From Linnemannia hyalina (Eukaryota; Mortierellomycota; Mortierellomycetes; Mortierellales; Mortierellaceae): a stretch of 64,000 nucleotides of DNA. Shown in pieces: positions 35,100 to 45,311 of this stretch. Position 1 is the stretch's first letter. The number at the start of each line of letters is the position of its first letter. The position numbers were made by a program, and so were the translations under genes. Below the pieces are notes generated by a model that worked only from the letters and a program-made list of their open reading frames with translations, searched no databases and was not told the origin of the DNA. The stretch is taken from the NCBI GenBank assembly GCA_019671135.1, contig JAHRHY010000010.1, forward strand, positions 1,178,001 through 1,242,000. Reading direction: 5' to 3'.

Positions 35100-35449
35100 T
35101 TTTTTCTTTGGCGCGCACCGGATCTGGAGACAAGTCAGCACCTCTTTTTCAGCTGCCCCAAGAAGCTGGAAGTATGGCAAGGCGCACTGTCAGGATATGT
35201 GGAGGAACGAACCTGGTCTGCGGACTACATCTGCAGCATCTTTTTTCCTGACACGGACCCTGTTAAGCCACTTCATGACATCCCTACCTTCATCTCGATC
35301 GGTACCATCCTTGCTTCCGTCTGGAGGTACCATCACGCCTTTTTCCGCGAGGATCAACCTCTTTGAACCTCGCATGGTCCTTGCCGCGGTGGATTTGACC
35401 ATTACCCAACTTCGCGCTCAGTTGACTGAGGAGAAGAGCCACCCTCAGA
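35100..35449 (+). pseudogene. Decayed LINE C-terminal fragment (plus strand)
   Basis: In one plus-strand frame, from about 35110, the sequence reads DLETSQHLFFSCPKKLEVW, the pattern of the zinc-binding/C-terminal region of fungal non-LTR retrotransposon polyproteins (E..xHLF..CP....W). It runs on to SVWRYHHAFFREDQPL, then stops; a shift of frame restores EPRMVLAAVDLTITQLRAQL, which fits the expected ending. So this is a frameshifted remnant with no start. Its sequence differs from the minus-strand copies next door and so comes from another family. It ends where the T run of the neighbouring minus-strand insertion starts. Confidence 0.65.
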
Positions 35450-36247
35450 TTTTTTTTCTTTTTTTTCAAAGTAAAAAAGGGGAGTACGGACCAAACTCTT
35501 CTCCCATTCACCAGTTGCAGTCCAATTCAGAACCTGGCTCTGCACAACAAATGTCGCTGCTCTTCGCAGCTTAAACGGAAGAAAATAAAACTAGATACGA
35601 ATGAAGGGGATTCTTCCCATCCTCTCCATCATTGACAACCTCCTCCTTCCTAACAAACTCTCCAACAACCGCTCGTCAACAGCGCGTGGGTCCTTGGTCG
35701 CTCTAGGGCACCTTCCTTCATCATGTGTGGCTAGCGAAGCGCCACACGGACAGAAACCATCGTGCGTGATGTAACCGTATCCTTGACTCCAGTCACCTCG
35801 GGGGCCTGTGTACTTGGATGTCTTGTTCTTGGCAGAGATACCCTGGGTCTGCTCCCACGCGATCGTCGCGGAGCACCGAGGTTTCCAGATCAGCTCCGAG
35901 GCCTGCGCCTCCAGGTAGCCAACAAACTTGTGCAGGACTGTCTTGGCGATGGACATTGGGGTCCGGAAGACCGCGGACCATTCAGTCAACATGCTCAAGG
36001 GGGTGATGCCGCGGAGGAGATCCGGCACGTTCCACATCGGTTTCTCGTCTCGATCGGGAGCTGGACTACCGCTGTGCACGGCTCGAGCTCCACCGATGGA
36101 GGAAAATCCTCGTACATGATCCGCATCCGAAGGGGGCCACCAGTGTATGGGTACTGGCCTTGGTACCTGACGACCGCTGTCCACCGCGCGTTTGTATTCC
36201 CGCTTCCTGGCTGCGTTGTAGCTGTTTGTCGCCTGCACACCCCACTC
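35450..36247 (-). mobile_element. 5'-truncated LINE-like fragment, copy A
   Basis: The minus-strand open frame 35591-36238 encodes the C-terminal part of a LINE-type polyprotein (for example WWPPSDADHVRGFSS, TPMSIAKTVLHKFVGYLE, HDGFCPCGASLATH). It is followed by about 120 bp of 3' untranslated sequence and an A-rich tail (T run 35450-35466 on the plus strand). The 5' end breaks at the 12-base sequence CACACCCCACTC (36236-36247). It is a near duplicate of copy B: I counted roughly nine amino-acid differences over the shared 215 residues. There is no RT core, so it is non-autonomous and dead. Confidence 0.8.
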
Positions 36248-37250
36248 TTTTTTTCGTACACAATTTTATTTCTCTAACAAACAGCATAGAGAAGTTATTT
36301 GGAAGTAAAAGGGAACTACAGACCAAACTCTTCAGTGCACCATCCACCAGTCGCAGTCCGGTCCAGAACCTGGCTCTGCGCAACAATTGTCGCTGCTCTT
36401 CACAGCTTAGACGGAAGAAAATAAAACTAGATACGAATGAAGGGGATTCTTCCCATCCTCTCCATCATTGACAACCTCCTCCTTCCTAACAAACTCTCCA
36501 ACAACCGCTCGTCAGCAGCGCGTGGGTCCTTGGTCGCTCCAGGGCACCTTCCTTCACAATGTGTGGCTAGCGAAGCGCCACACGGACAGAAACCATCGTG
36601 CGTGATGTAACCGTATCCTTGACTCCAGTCACCTCGGGGGCCTGTGTACTTGGATGTCTTGTCCTTGGCAGAGATGCCCTGGCTTTGTTCCCACGCGATC
36701 GTCTCGGAGCACCGAGGTTTCCAGATCAGCTCCGAGGCCTGCGCCTCCAGGTAGCCAACAAACTTGTGAAGGACTGTCTTGGCGATGGACATTGGGGTCC
36801 GGAAGACCGCGGACCATTCAGTCAACATGCTCAAGGGGGTGATGCCGCGGAGGAGATCCGACACATTCCACATCGGTTTCTCGTCTCGATCGGGAGCTGG
36901 ACTACCGCTGTGCACGGCTCGAGCTCCAGCGATGGAGGAAAATCCTCGCACATGATCCGCATCCGAAGGGGGCCACCAGTGTATGGGTACTGGCCTCGGT
37001 ACCTGACGACCTCTGTCCACCGCGCGTTTGTATTCTCGCTTCCTGGCTGCGTTGTAGCTGTTTGTTGCCTGCACACCCCACTCATTAATCTTGCCCATGG
37101 CCTCCTTCCAGATCTCAGTGGTGGTCTCAGCTGCCGAAGGGCATTTCCAGACGTGATCGTTATCCTCCTTCTCGAGCTCGCATCGTCGGCACACGCATGT
37201 TGGGTACAGGTTGGGCTTGCGAGCCTCACACCCCACTCGTTAATCTTGCC

Positions 37251-37251
<1 letters not shown>
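36248..37251 (-). mobile_element. 5'-truncated LINE-like fragment, copy B
   Basis: The second tandem copy, offset about 836 bp from copy A. The frame 36427-37236 runs 269 residues and extends further 5' than copy A, including a zinc-binding motif CRRCELEKEDNDHVWKCP (C-x2-C...H-x4-C), typical of the region after the reverse transcriptase in LINEs. Its 3' end has a short A tail (T run 36248-36254 on the plus strand) abutting copy A. The 5' edge (37227-37251) repeats the internal sequence at 37072-37096 in a different frame, so the edge is a rearranged junction. Confidence 0.8.

Positions 37252-37287
<36 letters not shown>
37252..37287 (+). repeat. A36 homopolymer
   Basis: An uninterrupted run of 36 A on the plus strand at the right edge of the LINE block. 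For minus-strand insertions this is the 5' side, where a poly(T) is unexpected. It could be the tail of a separate plus-strand insertion, or a 5' inversion product. Confidence 0.95.
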
Positions 37288-37288
<1 letters not shown>

Positions 37289-37383
37289 GCCACCAACTCA
37301 TACCATTGCTAAGGTCACATGACCATCCCTAATCCATCTGTGAAAGTGGTCATGATTGAAGAAATGGACTATCACAAAGCGAT

Positions 37384-37464
37384 GTCAATTTGGCCGAGTG
37401 GTTAAGGCGTTTGACTTGAAATCAAATGGGTTCTCCCGCGCAGGTTCAAATCCTGCAGTTGACG
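37384..37464 (+). tRNA. tRNA-Ser (anticodon UGA)
   Basis: A clear type II tRNA. The acceptor stem GTCAATT pairs with AGTTGAC (one G-T wobble); the D arm is GGCCGAGTGGTTAAGGC; the anticodon stem TTTGA/TCAAA holds loop CTTGAAA with anticodon TGA. A long variable arm (GGG TTCT CCC) is diagnostic of serine. The T arm is GCAGG TTCAAAT CCTGC and the discriminator is G. No intron. A T6 run at 37470-37475 is a good RNA polymerase III terminator. It starts 96 bp after the A36 run. Confidence 0.97.
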
Positions 37465-37469
37465 CGATT

Positions 37470-37475
37470 CTTTTT
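37470..37475 (+). terminator. Pol III terminator for tRNA-Ser
   Basis: T6 immediately downstream of the mature tRNA-Ser 3' end, the standard RNA polymerase III termination signal. Confidence 0.85.
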
Positions 37476-37913
37476 TGCCATCAGGATGTAGTGCACCTTT
37501 TTTTGCTGCTGGCAGAAGGACATGTGCCGGGGCGGTAGTTGCAGTGTTTGCGACAATTTTTTATGACCTGAGTAAAATGTGAACCAAAAATTTTCGCCAG
37601 TCAGTTGACCATTTCCTTTTTACCCGTCTTTGACCAATCAACCACCCAACCAATTGACCAACTGGCGAAATAACTAATTGACCGATGTGGCGACGTCCGT
37701 CAGGCCGTTGAGATCGAGTCCCAGAAAAAGGGGATCAATGCTTAAGTAAAAGGAGTAAGATAATATCACATTGAGGTCAGAATATCTTTATTCGAAAAAG
37801 TGTGCTGACACACAATCGCTGTAGCACAAAAGATGACTGGGATAAAAAAAAATATCAGATAAAGTCTCTCCAAAGGAGAGAGAGAACATAAAGTACCGTG
37901 CGAGAAGCGTATA
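37476..37913. other. Spacer between tRNA genes
   Basis: About 440 bp with no gene. Repeated TTGACCAA/CCAACTGG-type segments occur near 37600-37685. A CTCTCCAAAGGAGAG hairpin lies near 37865-37880, followed by an A9 run at about 37841-37849 that reads as T9 on the minus strand and could stop transcription of the minus-strand tRNA. Confidence 0.5.
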
Positions 37914-37986
37914 AGCCCAACGTGGGGATCGAACCCACAACCTTCAGATTAGAAGTCTGATGCTCTACCGATTGAGCTAGCCGGGC
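37914..37986 (-). tRNA. tRNA with anticodon UCU (Arg by anticodon, Lys-like body)
   Basis: A 73-nt cloverleaf on the minus strand. The acceptor stem GCCCGGC pairs with GTTGGGC; the D arm is TAGCTCAATCGGTAGAGC; the anticodon stem TCAGA/TCTGA holds loop CTTCTAA, giving anticodon TCT (reads AGA, arginine). The T arm is GTGGG TTCGATC CCCAC. The discriminator is T. The acceptor and D arms match those usual for eukaryotic tRNA-Lys, and the anticodon stem-loop equals that of tRNA-Lys(UUU) with one change. No T4 terminator lies close downstream; the first strong one is about 65 nt away. Functional identity is therefore less certain than the structure. Confidence 0.85.
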
Positions 37987-39090
37987 AAGATGGCAGTTAA
38001 AAATCTGTGTCTAATTTAAGCAGCGCACTTCCAAGAAAAGGTAGTTTTAGCTTATTTTCTCCGGTTCCCGGTATGGGACCCCGCTTTTAGGGGGCATTGA
38101 CATGTTCTTTGCATATAGTTGCATTATTCAGAGGAATCTTGAAAGTTTTTGGATAGGTTGATCGTGAATTATTGGCAATTGAAGAAAGTTGTCACTGAAA
38201 TTCCTCAGTTGCACCTTGGTTGTTGGCGATTGCGCTGATGGATCGAATACTTTGATGGCCGCAGCATATGAGAGGACGCACAGGAATTCAATTTATATTT
38301 GTTGCAGCAGGATGCCAGGAAACGATGCCTTGTTGTGTGAGCTCGTTAGTGTTTGTCCGCATTTTTTAAATATTGATTTGCCACCAAATTTTATTTGCGT
38401 TAAAAGTAATGGGTTACCTCGCCACCATCGCAACAGTAGTTTGAAGAAGATTGGACGGAGATAGCAACTGATCAGCTTGGCTATTTCAAGGGTGATCCTT
38501 GTCTGTGATCATTGTTCAATCGCGCTCGCCATCTCTTCAACCGGGCACGAAGGCGAATGAAGTATAAATTACTCGTCCATACGCAAAGCCGGCTCTTAAG
38601 AATGCAATGCTTGACACATATGAAAGAAGGGCGTCAAAAGCAAGGCAAAGCACCGACGTAGGTTAAAGTTGACGATGCAGAATAAATGAGTGCTTGATTG
38701 CGAGAGTAGGGGCCGGGGCGCGTCTTTTACTTCGCACAGATCCATTGTCAGTATGCAAAGCGCGTCGTTTTCTTTGCTCTTCATTTTCATTACCCTTGAG
38801 GCTGGATACGTGTCAAAAAATGGTTCTGTTCGTCGTCACTGAGACAGATAATTTTAGAGTGGGCTCGTAATCGAACTAAAAAAATGAACAAAAGATGAAG
38901 GAGGCAATGCCCATTGGCCAACTTCTTTTCCTCCTCTTCTACTTTTGTCTTCCTCTCTTTTTCTTCTTTGCCTTGCTTCTCCCCCTCGTCATCGTTGTCA
39001 TCGTCATCGTCAACGCCTCCCCCTCGTTCATTCTCATTTGACGCGCTCCCCTCTCACATTCTTCTCTCTGTTGCCGGTTGATGCATCGGA
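37987..39090. other. Spacer before dymeclin
   Basis: About 1.1 kb. A C5/G5 hairpin-like segment (CCCCGCTTTTAGGGGG) lies near 38078-38095. Near the right end (38930-39075) the sequence is CT-rich with TCGTCATCGTTGTCATCGTCATCG, a leader or promoter for the next gene. No gene supported. Confidence 0.5.
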
Positions 39091-42000
39091 ATGACTGCAA
39101 AGCCTGACCCTGAACGGGCTGCCTCTCCTCCTCACACATCCTCCCACCTGCCTTCACGCCCTCGCGCCTCACTCGACCATCACACCGCCTCTCGCTCAAT
39201 CACATCTCGTGCCCAACCCCGTCAGAGTGAAGATCGCTCCTTACTTCCGCTCCATCACGCCGACATCTCTTCGTCCTCTACCACTACCCCTACTAGGATA
39301 CTTCAGAACCCCTTCCCGTCCGACCTCTCCGTCAACGACAACAACGCCTACACCGGTCGACCGGTCCTTGATACAAGCAGACGCTACTCAACTTCAAGCG
39401 GATACGCCCCGGCCTCGCTTTCCTCTTCCTCTGTGCGCTCGTCGTCCTCTCTTGGGAGCATTTATTCACCTACCCCGGTCAACCCAAACCTAAGCAACAA
39501 GCGCCGATCTGGACAGATACCCACGCTCTCTGTCACACCCGAGTCACCTTCTCTGACCAGGAGCTCCACAGGCGGATTCCACACCTTCAGTCCAGACTAT
39601 CGATCTTCTCACGACGCGGACAGCATAAACGCCTTTCCTCTCGCCGCCACTCCTCAGTCACCCTCGTTTTCAATCTCCTCTCTGTCGAGTATCATCCCTA
39701 TATCCAACTCGATCTCGAGCATCGCCAGCACTGCAACCAACAAACCACCAGTTCTCGAACATCGACACCCTATATCCATAAAGGACTTTGAGAGCATCCA
39801 CCTTTTGGGACCCAACCAGAAAACAGCCATCAAGACACTTTGCTCCGCACGAGTCCTGAGTAGAATTGACACTATCGGCTGGTTCTCGATCCTCGGCGCA
39901 CAAAAGTTCCCATTAATTTCAACAAGGTAAGCAAGACACCGAGACGACACGTCCCTTGGTACCTTTTTTTTTTTGGTTGGCAACGGCATTGACTTTCTTA
40001 CTTATTTTATCTTTTTTGTTTCATAGCCAAGAAGCATACGACATTGAGATGGCGACTACCTGCATGGCGATCGAGTTTGGTACGTGTGACATCATATCCC
40101 GTCAAGATTTGACTGTCGAAAATCGCATTCATATTGACAAATTACTGTCTCCTATTGTTCAATTATTTAGGAGCCAACAACTCTCAGACACAAAACTTCA
40201 ACACTCTGGTTCTGCAATTGCTTTCGCAGATAAAACTCATCAAGGATCAGGAGTACAAGGGGTAAAAACAGGAACCGAAGGTGATCCGCTGCAGGAGAGT
40301 TCCTGGGAGCATGAGAACAGACTCTAACGCTCGTCCATGGAATTTTTTTTTGCATATCTAGCGATATACCCCACCATGCCTACAACGCATTGTTCTTGAC
40401 CCGCGTCTTTTTGAACCATTTTATCTCGCATCTGTCATCCAGTCAGATGGTCTCTTTCTTTGAAGGCAAGTACATATGGGATGGGAGATATTCATCTATG
40501 TGCCGTTGATAGCGTAATAACCGAGAAGCATTGTCACTACGTTATTGTTAGGTTCTGAGCTATCAACGGATGCACAGCAGGAAGCCCTCGGCATCGTATC
40601 ATTCAAAGGATGCAAGCTTGGAGTCGATCAGGCATTGGTGTCCGATCCTCGGTCGTATGCGGAACAATTGATTCAGGGTATCATTGGAATCATTTTAAAT
40701 CTAGACGCAGGGTAGGGACACAGAGACCTCGGACACAGGATTGCTGTTTATTTGTTACATGATTAGCCGCTTCGAAATATTAACTAAACTGTTTTTTCCC
40801 CTAGGTCATCTCCACCAGCTTACGAGTTTTATCAGGAAACGCTGAATCTCTTTATCGTGATGGCTTCTACCCAGCTCCAGCTGACCACCTCAGAGACCAG
40901 CGAGAGGAACTACTTTTTGAACCTAGTCCTCGACAAGTTCAGGTGAGTGTTGGCGCTCGCTTCCTTGACCAAAGAGAGTCGAGCTGAGGATTGGGACCAT
41001 AAATTCACATAAACCTTTTTCTTCTCGCCAATAGTCAAGTTGCGGGCCAATTGACGCTGAGAATGTTGTGGAACTTTACAGACCAGCGGCCGAGTCCACC
41101 ATTGACAGGAAGCATTGTCTACAGCGCCTACAGCTATCTCTTTGCCAAAACAGGATCATCGCCATCATCGGAGGCACACCCAATTGCTGACAGGAGTGTT
41201 CTTGTGCTGCTTTTGCTGCATTCGCAATCGATGAGCAACCCCAACTGGAAAGCCTTCAAGACAGCTATTCAGAGTATCCGGGATGAGCGAGGTACTTACA
41301 ACCTTTGGCTACAATGTATTGCTTTAGAGGTGTGGTTGTACTCTTTGCGGTCACTAACAGTTCTTGGACACGTCAATTCTAGGCTCCATGGCGGATGACC
41401 AAAAGGACGACACCATTTTTGTATCTTTCCGGAAGGTCTTCCATATCGTATGCCAGTAAGTCATCAGCCTGAAGCAAGTGCAGGCAAGGCCATAGTTTTT
41501 TTCGCGCTAGCTTATCAGCTAACCGTAAATAATTTATTGTGCATAGGCAAATTCACTGTGAGGAAGTGTGTCTGTTGCTGCACGTCCTACTGGTCGAAAA
41601 CACCTACTTTAGGACTTATGTCCTATCTAGAACTGACCCAGAGACCCTGGTACGGATCACGTCGTTGTTGTTGTATTAGGGGTGCATATCAACCGTTAGC
41701 ATCGCCCACAGGCAACACGGCTCATTCTCATCTGTCTTGCTCAACCTTTTCACTTTAGTATCTGCCGATTCTGAGGATGGTGTATGAAGGCGTTGATGGC
41801 AAAACAAACTACTCTCAGGTTTATGTGCTGCTAGTCATTCTGCTCCTGTTCAGCCAGGACGACGTATTCAATGACAGCATCCAAAAGATTGTACGTTATT
41901 CGTCAGGCGAGTTAGCCCGGTTACGGCGTTTTCTTATGTCCAAAGCCCGCTAGGAAGTTATAATAACGCGTAATGATTTATCTTTCACAATTTCACTAGG

Positions 42001-43098
42001 CGATGACATACCAACCCTGGTTTACGGAACGCCTACTCAAGTCCATCTCACTTGGAGGTCTTGCCGTGGCGATCGTCATCAGGACAATCCAGTATAATCT
42101 GGCCCAACACAAGGTAACAACCTAACAGCCCGCCCGCCATTTTTTCATGCAGTCTAACTGTTGCAGTTAATGAGTGATGCTGACGAATATTTTTTTGGGG
42201 ATATAGGACGTTTATTTTCATACCAACTCGCTGGCCATCCTAGCCAACATGTCGAACTCCCTCCAGGACATCCACCCATACGTGTCCCAGAGACTGGTGA
42301 CGCTCTTTGACATTGTCGCAAGGAGGTACCAAAAACTGGTGACAAAGAAGGCGCAGCAGGATGAAGTCCTCGACAAGGTTAGTTTTGAATGCGGTCATTT
42401 TTTTTTGTGAATTGTAAAATACCAAACCCGAAGCAGCACGACTCACTGACGGTTGCTGTTGTTTGTAATAGAACCCTGATGTGATTATTTACGGAGACAT
42501 GGTGACCTTGGTCCTGGAGATCATCAATTCGACTCTGACCCACAAACTGAAAGCCAACCCCCAGTTGGTTTACTCACTCCTACACAAGCAAGAGATGTTT
42601 GCCTATTTCCGGGACGACCTCAAGTTCAAGGACCTGATCCAGAATATCGAACAGGCCGTCAACTATTTCCAACAAAAGGTCTCTGAAGCCAACATCAAGG
42701 CGCCAACACCCGAAGAAGTTGCACAGGTGATCCAGACAGCTTCCAGAACCTGGCCACCGAACCTGATGAAGACGTTCCCGGATATCAAGTTCCAGTATGA
42801 GGAGGAGGAGCAATCGAATGAGTTCTTTTGCCCCTATGTTTGGTCGTTGATTTATCGGAACACGTTTGTGTATTGGGATGAGGAGAAGGCCAAGATTCTG
42901 CACGACTACAGAACCGTAAGTGTTTATTCCACTGGCTACCTCATTTGTGACTTAGTGGTTTTACGTGGGGTGAGATATGATATGGTGTATGGATTGGACT
43001 GACCCTAGGTATTTTTTTGTTGGTTATATTGTTAGGTCATGAATGACGAGCATGCGTTAGAGGGAGTTCCCATTGGCGGGCAGTCCTCGGTCCCATAG
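39091..43098 (+). CDS. DYM: Dymeclin
   Basis: Dymeclin is a peripheral Golgi-associated protein needed for Golgi organisation and secretion. Fourteen exons (39091-39926, 40027-40079, 40171-40261, 40362-40465, 40552-40711, 40805-40942, 41035-41291, 41383-41455, 41547-41649, 41759-41890, 42000-42113, 42207-42377, 42472-42915, 43036-43098) join in frame to give 912 residues; human has 669. Matches include VENTYFRTYVLSRTDPETL, YLPILRMVYEG, ISLGGLAVAIVIRTIQYN, HTNSLAILANMSN, NPQLVYSLLHKQEMF and, near the end, EEQSNEFFCPYVWSLIY. The first 225 residues are Ser/Pro-rich and disordered, absent from animal dymeclin, and remove the N-terminal glycine that is myristoylated there. The intron after exon 4 is GC-AG (AG|GCAAGT); using the nearby GT would bring a stop into frame. 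Confidence 0.94.
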
Positions 43099-43289
43099 AT
43101 AGCTATGCCCCGGCCAACTTCGCCTGCTCCCTGACTGAAGCTGACGTACCCCCGGCGGACTCATTACGCGGTATCGTCGCGCATAATAAACATAAATCAA
43201 GCATCATTCAAGTGGGGAGTGTCTTTAATTTACGAAAAAAATCATGTAGTGTTGTAATGTACAAAAATGATGAGAGGAGATGATATTCA

Positions 43290-45311
43290 TTAGAGGTTGG
43301 TCATGAAAAGTGAAAGGGAGGATAGTGCAATAATGAAGCTAGTCCATTTACGGACGTTAGAAAATGAAGGGGAGGAGGACCCTGAGGTGAAAGTGGTCGG
43401 GGGATCGATAATTTCAGTCTCGTCTGTGAGGTTGTAGGACACCGCGCCAACGTAGACAAGGTTACGCGCTAGGGCTTTTCCGTGCAGTTCCAAGATATGT
43501 GGTCGATCGCTGCCCGTAACCGTGCCAAATGAAGGAGGGGTATCGTGTGAGGTACTCGTGCTTGTGGAGGAGATTGAGAGTAAAGATGGAGGTAAAGGAG
43601 CCACACCGTCTGTCACCAACTGACCATTGAGACTGAATTTTGTAACAGACCTCAAGATCCGTTCATTCATGACCTTGACCGGGATGTTCTCTCCAGGCGA
43701 CTCGGACAACAACAATGCCATCAACCCCGCAACATGTGGAGAAGCCATTGAGGTCCCACTTTGAACATGCGTAGCAGTGTTGGATTCGGCCCATGCAGAG
43801 ACGATAGCAGACCCGGGCGCAAAAATGGCGACACAAGGGCCGAAATTGGAGTAGGAGGCGATGGTGTCGTCCTTGTCGGTGGCGCCGACGGTCATTGCGC
43901 CCGGGGTCGAGGCCGGAGAGAATTGACAGGCGTCTTTTCCGTCGTTTCCAGCGGCGATTGAGAAGTGGATTCCGAGGCGCATTGCTTCTTGGATGGCTTC
44001 GTTTGTTGGTTCGTTGAACTCCGCTCCTAGCGATAGACTGTTCACTTGGGGTTAGCATTACAGTGTAGATAGGTAAGGATTCATTTGTGCGGAGTAATAA
44101 ACATCCATAGGTTCTAAAACTTACTTGATGATGGAGCGGGCGGTACTGCCTTGGGAGACATGGCGCTTGACAACCCATTCGATCGCAGCTAAAACGTTCG
44201 AGAGTCGGCCTGAACCTGCGTCGTCAAGGGCTTTTAGGGAGACGATCTGACCCTTCTTAGCAACACCATATGTCGCACCAGCCGCCAGAGCAGCAACAAA
44301 GGTACCATGTCCGTTCTTGTCGGTATTGTCTGTTTGTTGTACTCCTTGTGCAAAGACCGGTCCATGCTGCGCCCTCCCCTCAAAGTCCTTGTGGTCAGTG
44401 TTAACGCCACTAGTTTGTACAACGGGGAGACGAAAAGAACGCGTGTCAGAAACTTGTACACTGGGATGTTGCATCCATTAAAAACCTGAGCAAGTCGTCG
44501 TAACTTACGTGTCGATAACATAGATGGTAACGTTCTGCCCAGCAGACTTAGGGTAATGGTAAAGCCCATCCAGTTTATCCGTCCGTTGATCAATCCTGTC
44601 AAGCCCCCAACTAGGTGGGTGACTCTGAACACGTCCGTACATCTGGACGGGTAGGTCGGGGATGAGGTATTTGATTTGGTGTTTGAGTTGTTGTTGTTGG
44701 ATCTGGTCTGCGGCTGTGGGGGACATGGTGGTCGAATACCAAACTAGGTCGCCCACTTTTAGAGAATTGATTGTTGGTTTTGGGGAGACTGTCGTTCCTG
44801 TTTGCTGTTTTTCCTGGTGGGTGTTGAGTAGCTTGAACCACTCTGGGTCATCTTGCGTTGTTGTGGTAATCCTGTGTGTACCTGTAGAGGCGATAGTGAC
44901 TTCTTGGTCGAGGTCTAGGTTGCTGTCGCGTTTAAGAGGGTGCATCATGACAATATATCGGCAGTCCGAGATGTGTCCCGGTGGGCATCCATCCTTGGCG
45001 GTATTATGGCCGAGACCTAAAGGTAACACGGAGGAAAAGAGAGCGTGTAAGCACATGCTAGTGTATAGGAGTAAAGCAAGGGAAGACAACACCAACACAC
45101 AACCCTTGCTCTCTCCTTCTCCACCTTCCAGATGCGGTTTGTGGAACAGGAAAAGAGGGGAAAGGCCGATGCGTAAGGCACACCCGACTGGGAGAAAAAT
45201 AAGCATTGTACCTTCACTTTGGATTTGGATGGGCGAAGCACGGGTGGTCGTGCTGGCTAGAATGGTTAGGGTGGTTATTGCCTTTGCGAGGGAGAGGAAG
45301 GTGATGGTCAT
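43290..45311 (-). CDS. Subtilisin-like (S8) secreted serine protease
   Basis: Extracellular or cell-surface endopeptidase of the proteinase K/subtilase family. Exons 45212-45311, 44509-45016, 44125-44409 and 43290-44037 give 546 residues. A hydrophobic signal peptide covers roughly 1-25. A propeptide-like region follows (RYIVMMHPLKRD through QVQMYGR-type sequence, to about 165). The catalytic triad is visible: D202 in VIDTG, H237 in NGHGT, S394 in GTSMASPH, with oxyanion N329 in AAGND. The C-terminus is Ser/Thr-rich and ends in a hydrophobic stretch (FIIALSSLSLFM), like a GPI-anchor signal. The first intron (195 nt) is a multiple of three without stops. It converges with dymeclin, 191 bp between stops. 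Confidence 0.94.
45017..45211 (-). other. Stop-free 195-nt intron encoding hydrophobic segments
   Basis: Bounded by GTACAA and CCTTTAG, this first intron of the protease is 65 codons long with no stop. If retained it would insert two hydrophobic stretches (for example LVLSSLALLLYTSMCLHALF) between signal peptide and propeptide. Confidence 0.75.

Noticed and set aside
34996..35574. 192-codon plus-strand open frame as an intact gene
   Set aside because: The recognisable LINE-like peptide is in another frame for most of the length; only the end lies in this frame, so it is a frameshifted remnant.
35762..36277. Plus-strand open frames over the LINE copies (also 36598-37332)
   Set aside because: They are reverse-frame shadows of the minus-strand LINE polyprotein fragments, which have recognisable zinc-binding motifs.
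35450..37287. LTR retrotransposon or DNA transposon
   Set aside because: No terminal repeats of either type; A-tails, 5' truncation and the zinc-binding C-terminal motif point to LINE-type elements.
37356..37538. 60-codon plus-strand open frame
   Set aside because: It spans the tRNA-Ser gene.
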